Shown here in pieces: positions 8,820 through 16,688 of a stretch of DNA of 39,603 nt (the stretch's first letter is position 1; each line of letters opens with the position of its first letter). The stretch comes from Chloroflexota bacterium (GTDB lineage: Bacteria > Chloroflexota > Dehalococcoidia > Lucifugimonadales > GCA-2717565). The stretch covers positions 28,837-68,439 of the forward strand of contig PBAZ01000021.1 in assembly GCA_002717565.1 (NCBI GenBank), given 5' to 3'. Under the pieces are notes generated by a model that was given only the letters and a program-made list of their open reading frames with translations, was not told the origin of the DNA and did not search any database. The translations under genes were made by a program, and so were the position numbers.

Positions 8820-9374
8820 ATGGCAAGAATTCCAGTGGCTACCAGGGATACTGTACCATCTCATCAGGCGGTGGTGTTTGATGAATTGTTCGCAAACGGA
8901 GAGGCTCCTCACTACGGACCTGGGTCCGTGCTGGCTCACGTACCAGAGTTATCTAAACGCAACACCGCTCTCAATAATTATCTTCGCGATGATTCGTCAC
9001 TCCCGAAAAAAGCGCAAGAATTCGCGATGATAGTAACGGCCAGAGAGATGGATTGCCAGCATATTTGGAATGCACATGCCGGATCAGCTCGCGAGGCCGG
9101 GGTCGACGATGATACAGTTGACGCGCTTCGAGAGGAGGAAGAACTATTTGACTTACCTGCTGATGAAGAAGCAATCGTCAACTATGCTCGCTCGTTGATA
9201 CAAAATCATTACGCTAGTAGAGGCTCATATCAGATGGCTCTTGAGCAGTTCGGACGACAGGGTCTAATTGAGCTTACCATGATAATTGGTCAGTACTCTA
9301 TGCTCGCTATGACCATAAACGCGTTTGACACGAATTTGCTGCCAGATCGGTCTGAACCTTTGTTGCCTGTCTAA
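8820..9374 (+). CDS. Carboxymuconolactone decarboxylase (CMD)/AhpD-like protein
   Basis: All-helical CMD-family protein of 184 aa. The CMD core has MDCQHIWNAH with Cys79 and His86, but lacks the CxxC pair of true AhpD, so peroxidase-reductase activity is not supported. A decarboxylase, lactone hydrolase or isomerase-type role in breakdown of ring compounds is possible. It is a clear paralogue of the protein at 29898-30452: both are 184 aa, both start MARIP, both end PLLPV or PRLPV, and Cys79 and His86 are in the same places. The start is well set by AGGAGG just before ATG. Confidence 0.82.
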   Translation: MARIPVATRDTVPSHQAVVFDELFANGEAPHYGPGSVLAHVPELSKRNTALNNYLRDDSSLPKKAQEFAMIVTAREMDCQHIWNAHAGSAREAGVDDDTVDALREEEELFDLPADEEAIVNYARSLIQNHYASRGSYQMALEQFGRQGLIELTMIIGQYSMLAMTINAFDTNLLPDRSEPLLPV

Positions 9375-9414
9375 TCGAAGAGTCTATGGGGGCCTAACAT
9401 AGTGCATACTGTGA

Positions 9415-10413
9415 TCATACGTTGGAGGAGCTGATCTCCCTGTAAACTTGGAGCCTATGTCGGCAGCTATCTACGATGAAGATATCTCCCAAATCATTTG
9501 ACTCAATTGCAGTAGGTCCCCAGAAATAACTTTCCACGTTCGCAGACGGTTCTCCTCTTGCAGTTTGCCGGCCAGTTAAATCCGGTAATAGATTCGCGGA
9601 CAGGCGGGCCTCTGCCTCCTGCGGGTTGGCCTGTAGATAATCTTCGGCCCATTTCGAATCTTCGGCTTGGCCATAAAGGAGTTGTACAGGGTCTGACCCA
9701 GCAAGTACGACTACTCTATTATTGCCCCAATCTGAGACTATGAAGTACCCGCTGTTTGTGGTTAATATATGGGAGGGCCGGTATAAACCTGTATGCTCGC
9801 TATCGAATGTCGCTGTGATATCACCGGCCTCGTCTAGTACTTTAATTGAATCATCTCTCCAATCACACACAAAAAGGTCAGAGCCTAGTAAGTCTAACCC
9901 CCACGGGAAGTTGAGGTTGCCAATACCTCCCCATGAGGCAAGGTATTCACCTTCTGTAGTAAACAGTTGTACCCGGTGATTCATGCTGTCGGATACATAT
10001 AGAGTGCCATCACTTGCGAACTTAACGTAAGAAGGACGATTCAGTTGACCAGCATCTCTCCCGCTCACTCCAAAGTGATGAGTGAGTTGCCCATCGGGTG
10101 TGAAGAAGGATAACCGATCTAGGGCTTCATCAGCGATGACAATCTCTCCCGATGCTGTGTAATCTATCGAACTCGGCCACCAGAATTCACCCGGTCGTAT
10201 TCCTCCTGTGCCAAACTCGCGAATATATTCCCCATCCGATGTGCAGACGCTTACGCGCTTGTAAGGAAGTCGTATGCCCACTTCAGGCCCGGCTCGATTA
10301 AGTACGTAGAGTAGACCGTCAGGGCCGATGCACATATCGATTGGGTTATTAAATCCTCTTCCCTCGTTGGAGAGGAACCCTATTGTGTGACTGTATGCCA
10401 GAACAGATTTCAT
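9415..10413 (-). CDS. NHL-repeat beta-propeller protein
   Basis: A 332-aa protein built of repeated segments of the NHL type, for example GPDGLLYVLN, ASGEIVIAD, SDGTLYVSDSMNHRVQLF, DLFVCDWRDDSIKVL, YFIVSDWGNNRVVVL and DIFIVDSCRHRLQVY. These fit a roughly six-bladed propeller across the whole chain. No signal peptide or membrane segment is seen, so it appears cytoplasmic, although many family members are secreted. NHL propellers serve as binding scaffolds or, in some families, lyases; nothing here selects one. It is last in a run of four - strand genes, 40 bases after the DUF1800 gene. Confidence 0.8.
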   Translation of the reverse strand: MKSVLAYSHTIGFLSNEGRGFNNPIDMCIGPDGLLYVLNRAGPEVGIRLPYKRVSVCTSDGEYIREFGTGGIRPGEFWWPSSIDYTASGEIVIADEALDRLSFFTPDGQLTHHFGVSGRDAGQLNRPSYVKFASDGTLYVSDSMNHRVQLFTTEGEYLASWGGIGNLNFPWGLDLLGSDLFVCDWRDDSIKVLDEAGDITATFDSEHTGLYRPSHILTTNSGYFIVSDWGNNRVVVLAGSDPVQLLYGQAEDSKWAEDYLQANPQEAEARLSANLLPDLTGRQTARGEPSANVESYFWGPTAIESNDLGDIFIVDSCRHRLQVYREISSSNV

Positions 10414-10453
10414 GATTTCCTATAGCGACTAGCGCCAATACAAGAGAAGCATC

Positions 10454-11863
10454 CTATGCCATCTGATATTCCCTCGTAGATACAATCATTTGGAGTAACT
10501 CCGTTACACGCTGCTCTGAGCAGGGTATAGAGTCAGGCCGCGCGAAAGAAAGATTGCCCCATTTAGAAGCGTACTCAACGAGTGTTTCAATGGTCTTACT
10601 CGGCATGTCGTATACTGCCATCGCTTCAAGACAACTGTGGACTAAGGTCTCAGGTTCGATGGTAGGGCCGTAAGAGCGTACGAAATCTATAATGGATCTT
10701 ATCCCTGGATGAGAGCTATTACTGATTTCTTTTGTCGAGGCGTTAAGTCTTTCAACCAGACTGCCGGTTTCTATCCATTCTGATCCTGTATGCCACCCTT
10801 CGACAGTGGGTGGATTCAATATCTCCTGCCCCATAAAATTCACATCCATGGCTGTCAGGACGATGGTCCAATCTGGAAATTGGTGGCTTTCTGCAAGCCT
10901 GCAGGTCTGGACAACAAGTTCAATTGGGCTCATCACCTTAGACCTGATATTATGAATTGACTTAAAGTAGTCCGAGTTGAATAGTTCCCGAAGCACCTGT
11001 CGGATGTCTCCATGACATTTCAAAAATACTCGTGCCAATTCATCAACCGAACGCTCGTCTATAGCATCAGATACGAAGTAGCGGTAGAGCTTTTCGCATA
11101 TGAACCGCGCCGTCGCAGGGGAAGAGCAAATCATATCCAATATATCCTCGCCGTTAAAGCGTCCAGTTTGTCCAAGGAATGTTTTGACGCCGTCGTCGTG
11201 ATTTTGAGGTATGTATTCGAATTGCCAATCTAATCGCCCGTAAGGCCATATCGAGTCTCTTTCAGCCCTTCTACTCATATATTCGGCGTTTCTAATGCTC
11301 CAGCCAGTGAACGATCTAGCGCAATTCTGTACATCTTCTTCGGTGTACTGGCCAATGCCCATGGAGAAAAGCTCCAATAGTTCCCTACCGTAGTTTTCGT
11401 TGGGGGCCCCCATTTTGTTATCTTTATTGTCTAGCCAAAAAATCATCGCTGGATCTTTCGAGAGTTCGAGAAGTATTGCCCGTAGATTGCCCAGTCCAAA
11501 TTGTCTGAACATATCGATTTGATTTACCACCGCTTTGGCGTGATTGAGCTTTCCATATGCAGTAGCGAAAAGTCCATGCCAGAACAACGCCATTTTCTCT
11601 TCCAAAGGGCTGCGGCTGTTTACTAATTTATATAACCAGTTTGCCTGAGAACTTTCAATCAGCATCAAGCTATTTTGGTCTACGTGATAGCGCCGGATTA
11701 AATCGTCATCCATATTGGGATGAAGTTCCGGATAAAGTAGCTCCTCTACGGCAGCTTCATAAGTCCCGTTGCAAAGCCGCTCTACCTCGACACGAGTGGC
11801 CCCCAGGCCCGCTCGTCTTAAAAGATGCGCAAACAGTCGCTTGTTTTCTGGTGTCAGTGACAT
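10454..11863 (-). CDS. DUF1800 family protein
   Basis: Member of the DUF1800 family, whose function is unknown. The start is near MSLTPENKRLFAHLLRRAGLG, with the family's typical LLRRAGFG-like opening. It continues with WHGLFAT, NYGRELLELFSMGIGQYTE (close to the family NENFARELLELFTLG signature), a GWSIRN segment and FICEKLYRYFV. The frame remains open upstream to 12091, but that would overlap the phosphofructokinase 3' end. ATG at 11863 has AGGAG about seven bases upstream and matches the family start, so I chose it (469 aa). Unusually, no DUF1501 partner gene is adjacent. It lies 68 bases after the phosphofructokinase stop. Confidence 0.82.
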   Translation of the reverse strand: MSLTPENKRLFAHLLRRAGLGATRVEVERLCNGTYEAAVEELLYPELHPNMDDDLIRRYHVDQNSLMLIESSQANWLYKLVNSRSPLEEKMALFWHGLFATAYGKLNHAKAVVNQIDMFRQFGLGNLRAILLELSKDPAMIFWLDNKDNKMGAPNENYGRELLELFSMGIGQYTEEDVQNCARSFTGWSIRNAEYMSRRAERDSIWPYGRLDWQFEYIPQNHDDGVKTFLGQTGRFNGEDILDMICSSPATARFICEKLYRYFVSDAIDERSVDELARVFLKCHGDIRQVLRELFNSDYFKSIHNIRSKVMSPIELVVQTCRLAESHQFPDWTIVLTAMDVNFMGQEILNPPTVEGWHTGSEWIETGSLVERLNASTKEISNSSHPGIRSIIDFVRSYGPTIEPETLVHSCLEAMAVYDMPSKTIETLVEYASKWGNLSFARPDSIPCSEQRVTELLQMIVSTREYQMA

Positions 11864-11931
11864 TAGAGCTCCTGCTGCATAAGTGTTGACAGAGTATACC
11901 AGATAATACCAAGACAGAAGTAAGATGTCTG

Positions 11932-13116
11932 TCAGAATCTCAGGAATGCAGGCAAGGGGTTTCCAATCAGCGGTCCGGCATATTCGTAAAAACTTTCGGT
12001 CGGGAGGTTGGTTCCAGGTGTCCGAAAAGACAAAGGAACAGTCGCAACGCGGTTCGCGACGGTCTCTACGGAGGTCAATCCCGTTTTGCACACATATGGT
12101 GAGTTGGAAGACCTGACTAGGGTTACCATACGATCGGTGAATCCAGATGCTGCTGCTTCGATGGCAGCAAGTCCGACCAATTTCGCTTCTTCCTTGTCAC
12201 TACTTGAGATATTTTCAACAAAGCTTCTTTGTATGGTCCCGGGGTATTCATGGCGCACCCGTGTGTTCAAGGCATTTGATAACATATTAGTTAAGTGCTT
12301 GCCCGGGCTTTCATGATAAGCGTGCCCAAAGTCGTCAACCAGCAACGGTTTGGTTTCCGGACCTAGTATACCCTCTGTACCTCTACAATTCTCTGATATA
12401 ACTGCAACAGCGAACCCAAATTTAGTATAGGCATCGGACATTATCTGGACGAACAATTCTTCATCGATTGGCACTTCCGGTATTCCAATAAAATGCGGAG
12501 CGTCTTGGTCGGACCTCTTCCCCAGACCTGATGCCATAGCAAGCCATCCCGCGTCTCGGCCCATGACCTCAATAACAGTAATCGGGGATGCTTTGCCCAT
12601 AGAGAGAGCATCCTGTCCTGAACCCATGGTAGCGAGGGCGACAAACCTAGCCGCACTTCCATACCCTGGGGAATGATCCGTTTGGACCAAGTCATTGTCG
12701 ATTGTCTTAGGTACGTGGATCACACCTAAGCTCATTCCGCTCGCTTTGCCGGCTTCTGAGATTTTTGCAGTAGTATCGGCGGTATCGTTTCCCCCAATCA
12801 AAAATAGATAACCGATACCATGACGATCTAGCGTGTCTAGCAAAGGCTGGATGTCGGTATCGTTAAGTTTTTTACGAGTTGCTCCTAAGGCAGCTCCCGG
12901 AGTCTGACGTATTGCTGCCCAAGAGGAATCAGTAACGCTACATAGATCAGTGAGGGAGTCTGATATTAAACCTTCAATGCCTCTAAGTGATCCGAATATT
13001 TGCGAGGAAGGAAAGGAAGTTTGGGATCCATTAACAACTGCCCAAAGACTTTCATTGATAACGGGTGTGCAACCACCAGATTGCAATACAGCTATGTTTG
13101 CACGCTCAACTCCCAT
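11932..13116 (-). CDS. 6-phosphofructokinase, probably pyrophosphate-dependent
   Basis: Phosphofructokinase of 394 aa acting at fructose 6-phosphate / fructose 1,6-bisphosphate. GGCTPVINES (14-23) is the donor loop, GGNDTADT carries Asp at the position of Gly104 of the E. coli ATP enzyme, and PKTIDND carries Lys at the position of Gly124. In this superfamily that Asp/Lys pair marks use of diphosphate rather than ATP, which makes the step reversible. EVMGRDAGW is the substrate-binding motif. The ATG lies only four bases after the stop of the upstream radical-SAM-like gene and has no strong ribosome-binding site, so translational coupling is likely. Confidence 0.88.
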   Translation of the reverse strand: MGVERANIAVLQSGGCTPVINESLWAVVNGSQTSFPSSQIFGSLRGIEGLISDSLTDLCSVTDSSWAAIRQTPGAALGATRKKLNDTDIQPLLDTLDRHGIGYLFLIGGNDTADTTAKISEAGKASGMSLGVIHVPKTIDNDLVQTDHSPGYGSAARFVALATMGSGQDALSMGKASPITVIEVMGRDAGWLAMASGLGKRSDQDAPHFIGIPEVPIDEELFVQIMSDAYTKFGFAVAVISENCRGTEGILGPETKPLLVDDFGHAYHESPGKHLTNMLSNALNTRVRHEYPGTIQRSFVENISSSDKEEAKLVGLAAIEAAASGFTDRMVTLVRSSNSPYVCKTGLTSVETVANRVATVPLSFRTPGTNLPTESFYEYAGPLIGNPLPAFLRF

Positions 13117-13120
13117 TGAC

Positions 13121-14419
13121 TTAAAACACGTTCCATCTGGGGCGTTGGCCTGCCTCCCGTACTAGCTTGTCTGGAAGCCAATCCCGCAGGTTTGGACTTA
13201 TATAGAAGGTCGGCTCGATTAAATCCGACTCCGATGAAATTAGACCTTCATCTAAGGCCAGTTTCGCCTCCGGAGTCCCTGGCATCAAGCTCAGGCCGAT
13301 CCGAAGATTCACGAGAGCCGGATCCAACTGTTTCAGGAACTGCAGTTTCTCTTCCACTGAACCGCGTGTTTCTCCTGGACCCCCAAATCTTTGAGAAATA
13401 CTGTACTTGAGGCCCCGATCTTCACACATGCGACATGTTTCTAGGAGTTCTTCGTTGTTCTTTTCTAAATTATTTCCATCATGAGCATCGCCACCTGCGG
13501 AAGTCATCAAAACCAACCCGCAACCGGAAGTTTTCATAAGGTCAATTAATTCAGTGTCACAACCAAACGGGCCTAGACACGTATTCCAGCGTAACGACAC
13601 ATGCGCATCAATCAGAGATCTACAAAGGTCTTTTGCATGTTGTAGAGGTGCATTGAAGCAGTTGTCGATAAAGAACACCTTTTTCAAATCATATTCGGAC
13701 CGCATGTGAATCACTTCATTTACGACTTCTTCGATAGGTCTAATAATTCTCCACAGCGTGTCGCTTTCTTCTATGTTTTGACTTTGGGTGGGGTAATAAA
13801 ACCCGCCCAGTTTTGTCAGAATACCTACCCCAAAACCCGCATGCGCGTACTTTTGCATATCAAGTCTTTCGAGATTTGGCGGCCTATCGAATGTCGAACT
13901 GCAACGACCATTCGAACTGATGGTCAAGCCATTATCAGAGTAAACCACGCCTGGCAATTTATTGGGGCTTGGCTCGCCAATCTCTAATCGATCTACCAAC
14001 TCTGAAAAAGCTTCCCCTGCATCCCCGACGATGCCGAAATCGGGTCTCACATATTCAAAACATTCGACCGGTAATATGCTGAACGCGGGTCCGCCACAAA
14101 CTATACGTGCGTTACTCAATTCTCTAATACAAGCTACGACCTCTTTCGTGATTGGCAGCTGCCATTGAGGATCTAGGTAACTATGATTACTGAGATTCCG
14201 CATCGATATCCCGACGACATCAGGAGCAAAGCTTTTGGTCTTCTCAGAGACTTCTTCTAAATAATCTTCACCAGCGAACATTAGATCTAAGGTCTCAACT
14301 TGATGTTTATTCTCGTCTAGGTAGGCGGCGACGTAAGCTAGTCCAATTGGGACAGGTCTAGCATCCATGCGACTCATTAGCCGATTGTGTCGGTTAGTGG
14401 CAATCAATAATACTCTCAT
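13121..14419 (-). CDS. B12-binding/radical-SAM-like protein lacking cluster cysteines
   Basis: A 432-aa protein with the layout of cobalamin-binding radical-SAM enzymes. The Rossmann-like N-terminal domain is at about 1-150 (MRVLLIATN, PIGLAYVAAYL, VVGISMRN, IVCGGPAFS), followed by a TIM-barrel-like part (VFFIDNCFN, GGPGET at 346-351, LRIGLSLMPGTP). The CxxxCxxC motif expected after TKLG is missing. Residues 202-214 read TKLGGFYYPTQSQ, and no frame of this DNA gives cysteines there. The usual ESG motif is also altered (MTSAGGD near 305-311). It is either a pseudoenzyme or a family that does not bind the 4Fe-4S cluster in the standard way. It lies four bases upstream of the phosphofructokinase gene. 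Confidence 0.75.
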   Translation of the reverse strand: MRVLLIATNRHNRLMSRMDARPVPIGLAYVAAYLDENKHQVETLDLMFAGEDYLEEVSEKTKSFAPDVVGISMRNLSNHSYLDPQWQLPITKEVVACIRELSNARIVCGGPAFSILPVECFEYVRPDFGIVGDAGEAFSELVDRLEIGEPSPNKLPGVVYSDNGLTISSNGRCSSTFDRPPNLERLDMQKYAHAGFGVGILTKLGGFYYPTQSQNIEESDTLWRIIRPIEEVVNEVIHMRSEYDLKKVFFIDNCFNAPLQHAKDLCRSLIDAHVSLRWNTCLGPFGCDTELIDLMKTSGCGLVLMTSAGGDAHDGNNLEKNNEELLETCRMCEDRGLKYSISQRFGGPGETRGSVEEKLQFLKQLDPALVNLRIGLSLMPGTPEAKLALDEGLISSESDLIEPTFYISPNLRDWLPDKLVREAGQRPRWNVF

Positions 14420-14485
14420 GATCCCTCCATACCCAATCTGATTGTGTAGATTTTACACTCTCCAATGAATCTTGGCATTCGATGA

Positions 14486-14514
14486 TTCACTCTATGGTAC
14501 TCTTAAATTATACT
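14486..14514 (+). promoter_or_regulatory. Candidate sigma-70-type promoter of the TlpA-like gene
   Basis: TTCACT (14486-14491, 4/6 to consensus) and TATACT (14509-14514, 5/6) are separated by 17 bases, about 45 bases before the ATG at 14559. It lies in the 139-base divergent gap between the radical-SAM-like gene and the lipoprotein gene. No experimental support. Confidence 0.5.
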
Positions 14515-14558
14515 GTTCAATATATACTCCTGTGACTTTATGAGGATTAACGTCTGGT

Positions 14559-15134
14559 ATGAAGCATTCTGTTGGGAACATTGTCTTGCTGAGCGTCTCT
14601 TCACTGTGTCTGATTCTCATAGGAGCCTGCACTTCATATGTGGGTTCTTCCGGCAAGGAAGCAGCGCTTACTCGAGTTAGTCAATCAGATTCCATCATTG
14701 CAGGTGGCATAGCTTACACAAGCTACGGTAATTCAGTGTCGCTGCCTGGTGAAGAAGTCCTTTGGAACGAGTTGAATGGGACACCTCTAGTGTTGAATTT
14801 CTGGGCGGGGTCATGCCCCCCATGCAAAGCTGAAATGCCGGATTTTCAAGAACTTCATGAAACGATCGGGGATCGCGTGAAGGTAATTGGAATTGACGTC
14901 GGTCAGTTTTCTGGGCTAGGAAGTAAAACTGAAGCTGAGGTATTGCTAGAGAGCTTATCCATCACCTATGAGACAGGATTTAGCTCCGATCCGGCCGTTA
15001 TGGAGAGGTACGGGATCCTAGCGATGCCCACTACAGTCTTTATTCGAGATGATGGTACCATCGCGCGTACATGGGCGGGCATAATTACCGGCGACAAACT
15101 TGACATTGAAGCCGAGAAACTTCTAAGCGATTGA
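14559..15134 (+). CDS. TlpA/ResA-like thioredoxin-fold lipoprotein
   Basis: Membrane-anchored, extracytoplasmic thiol-disulfide oxidoreductase of 191 aa. A hydrophobic signal segment (about 8-22) ends in a lipobox, LIGAC, with Cys24 as the lipidated residue. The thioredoxin fold follows, with active site WAGSCPPC (Cys86 and Cys89) and the cis-proline segment AMPTTVF near 155-161. Relatives reduce cytochrome c apoproteins or other exported thiols; the partner here is not known. The active site uses normal cysteines, unlike the TGA-containing glutaredoxin at 18659-19420. The ATG follows a weak GAGGA site. The next gene is 90 bases downstream. Confidence 0.88.
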   Translation: MKHSVGNIVLLSVSSLCLILIGACTSYVGSSGKEAALTRVSQSDSIIAGGIAYTSYGNSVSLPGEEVLWNELNGTPLVLNFWAGSCPPCKAEMPDFQELHETIGDRVKVIGIDVGQFSGLGSKTEAEVLLESLSITYETGFSSDPAVMERYGILAMPTTVFIRDDGTIARTWAGIITGDKLDIEAEKLLSD

Positions 15135-15162
15135 CTACTGAAGAAAATGTGCCTTGAGCGAA

Positions 15163-15191
15163 TTGCATCCCTGGTATAGGTAAAATAAAAT
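15163..15191 (+). promoter_or_regulatory. Possible promoter upstream of the luciferase-like gene
   Basis: TTGCAT (15163-15168) and TAAAAT (15186-15191, 5/6 to consensus) with a 17-base spacer, 33 bases before the ATG at 15225. The -35 match is only 3/6, so this is tentative. Confidence 0.3.
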
Positions 15192-15224
15192 GTACCCGAA
15201 CAATATAAAGAAAGTGTAATAGAG

Positions 15225-16184
15225 ATGAATACAGAAAAGATAAGTTTTGGGGTAAATTTAAGTGTAGACGACTATGGCGATTGTGGGAAGTTTGCCTCTG
15301 TGGCAGAAGATCTTGGGTTTGATCGTGTATGTACTGGAGAGCACGTTATGGATGGCAATCCTCCGCGGCCTACCATAATGACAATCCCTGCCATGGCTGC
15401 AGCAGCCGGAGCAACACAGCGTATAAGAGTTATGACGGGAATAGTTATAGCACCTTTGTACCACCCAGTTATGCTCGCAAAATTAGTTGCCAGTCTCGAT
15501 ATCGTTTCCAATGGCCGTTTAGACTTCGGAATAGGAATTAGTGGACAGAGGGGAACCAAAGTAGAGTTTGACGCATTAGATATACCGGTCTCTTCTCGTG
15601 GCCGCCGAACCGATGAGATGCTGGAATTAATGAAGCGATTATGGACAGAGGATCACGTTACACATTCGGGAAGATACTTCAATGTGGAAGATGTCACGTT
15701 GCTACCTAAACCCCATCAGACACCTAGCCCACCAATATGGGTGGCCGGCCGTAGTGAGGCTGCTATGAGGCGGGCCATTGTCCATGGCAACGGATGGTAT
15801 CCATACCTTTTTACTGTACGTCGCTTAAAGGCAACTAATGAGCAGATTGTTTCAATCGCTAACGAAATGGGAAAGGACCTAAGTGGCTTTCATTGGGGTC
15901 TGAACCAGCCAACTGCAATTTCATTAGACTCCAAAGCCGCACTGGACAGTGCTATAAGAAACGTAGGCCAGAGATACGTTACCGCCGAAAGAAGTGCTGA
16001 AGATATAGCCAAGGCTTTGTGTGTAACAGGAACCCCAGAAGAATGCATAAGAAGTATAGAGGAACGTGTAGAAACAGGGGTGAAAGAAATCAACTTCGGG
16101 TTCCTCTCGGACACACCGGATGAAATGTACAGACAAATGGAGCTGTTTTCCGAAGAAGTAATGCCCCATTTCAAACACAATTAG
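15225..16184 (+). CDS. LLM-class (luciferase-like) flavin/F420-dependent oxidoreductase
   Basis: TIM-barrel bacterial-luciferase-like protein, 319 aa. Family segments are GVNLSVDDYG near the N-terminus, TGEHVM (37-42), a central IRVMTGIVIAPLYHPVMLAK, GRLDFGIGIS and a PPIWVAGRSEAA strand-loop. These enzymes use FMNH2 or F420H2 to oxygenate or reduce organic substrates. Which cofactor and substrate apply cannot be decided. It is only two bases from the next gene and probably co-transcribed with it. The window holds a second, distantly similar paralogue at 34699. Confidence 0.88.
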   Translation: MNTEKISFGVNLSVDDYGDCGKFASVAEDLGFDRVCTGEHVMDGNPPRPTIMTIPAMAAAAGATQRIRVMTGIVIAPLYHPVMLAKLVASLDIVSNGRLDFGIGISGQRGTKVEFDALDIPVSSRGRRTDEMLELMKRLWTEDHVTHSGRYFNVEDVTLLPKPHQTPSPPIWVAGRSEAAMRRAIVHGNGWYPYLFTVRRLKATNEQIVSIANEMGKDLSGFHWGLNQPTAISLDSKAALDSAIRNVGQRYVTAERSAEDIAKALCVTGTPEECIRSIEERVETGVKEINFGFLSDTPDEMYRQMELFSEEVMPHFKHN

Positions 16185-16186
16185 AC

Positions 16187-16615
16187 ATGCCTCGGTTATC
16201 TTTAACTTCACTAATACCAGGAGCCCCGAAAGAGGTCTTCCAATACGTGACAAAGTTTCCCGTTTCAGGGAACCCTGCTCTTGCAATACTCGAAGATACA
16301 TATGGAAAGGTGATAGAGAGCACGGGTAATATATATATCTTCCATGACAAACAACATGATTACATCACGTGGGAATGCCAGTTCGACGCGCCACACAAAC
16401 GAACTATGAAAGCGTTGAACTCCAGTTGGTCTGACAGAACGGATACTTTCATCAAAGCGGGAGCAAACACTCTGTGGACTATTGATTGGCAATCAAAGGC
16501 TACCGGTTTAGCAGTCTACACTCAATGGATGGCTTTTCATATCAAAGTAAAACGAGAAGCGTATCGAAACATCATTGATCCAGTGGTTTCGCACTTCCGG
16601 GACACCAACAAATGA
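16187..16615 (+). CDS. Probable SRPBCC/polyketide-cyclase-like small protein
   Basis: A 142-aa protein with the look of the SRPBCC (START-like) ligand-binding fold. The opening SLIPGAPKEVFQYVTKFP matches the first strand and helix. It continues with alternating strands (ITWECQF, NTLWTIDWQSKA) and a long C-terminal helix, AYRNIIDPVVSHF. Such proteins bind hydrophobic ligands, and some are cyclases or hydrolases. The start is two bases after the stop of the luciferase-like gene, so it is translated from the same message and may handle that enzyme's substrate or product (inference). Family assignment is by pattern only. Confidence 0.6.
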   Translation: MPRLSLTSLIPGAPKEVFQYVTKFPVSGNPALAILEDTYGKVIESTGNIYIFHDKQHDYITWECQFDAPHKRTMKALNSSWSDRTDTFIKAGANTLWTIDWQSKATGLAVYTQWMAFHIKVKREAYRNIIDPVVSHFRDTNK

Positions 16616-16622
16616 GATCGAC

Positions 16623-16661
16623 TTGACAATATTTGACATTATTCGTAGCCGGGAATAGGCT
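16623..16661 (+). promoter_or_regulatory. Possible promoter with two TTGACA boxes before the second MBL gene
   Basis: Two exact TTGACA hexamers, at 16623-16628 and 16633-16638. The second is 17 bases from TAGGCT (16656-16661), a weak -10. The ATG is at 16689. Two perfect -35 boxes ten bases apart suggest a local promoter, but the -10 is poor. Confidence 0.35.
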
Positions 16662-16688
16662 TGAGATTAACGCGACGGGAGTTCAATC

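Noticed and set aside
8820-9374. The AhpD-like proteins (also 29898-30452) as peroxidase reductases or further selenoproteins
   Set aside because: They have a single Cys79 with His86 and no CxxC or in-frame TGA, so neither AhpD activity nor Sec is indicated.
11864-12091. N-terminal extension of the DUF1800 protein to 12091
   Set aside because: It overlaps the phosphofructokinase C-terminus by about 160 bases. The family start and a good ribosome-binding site are at 11863.
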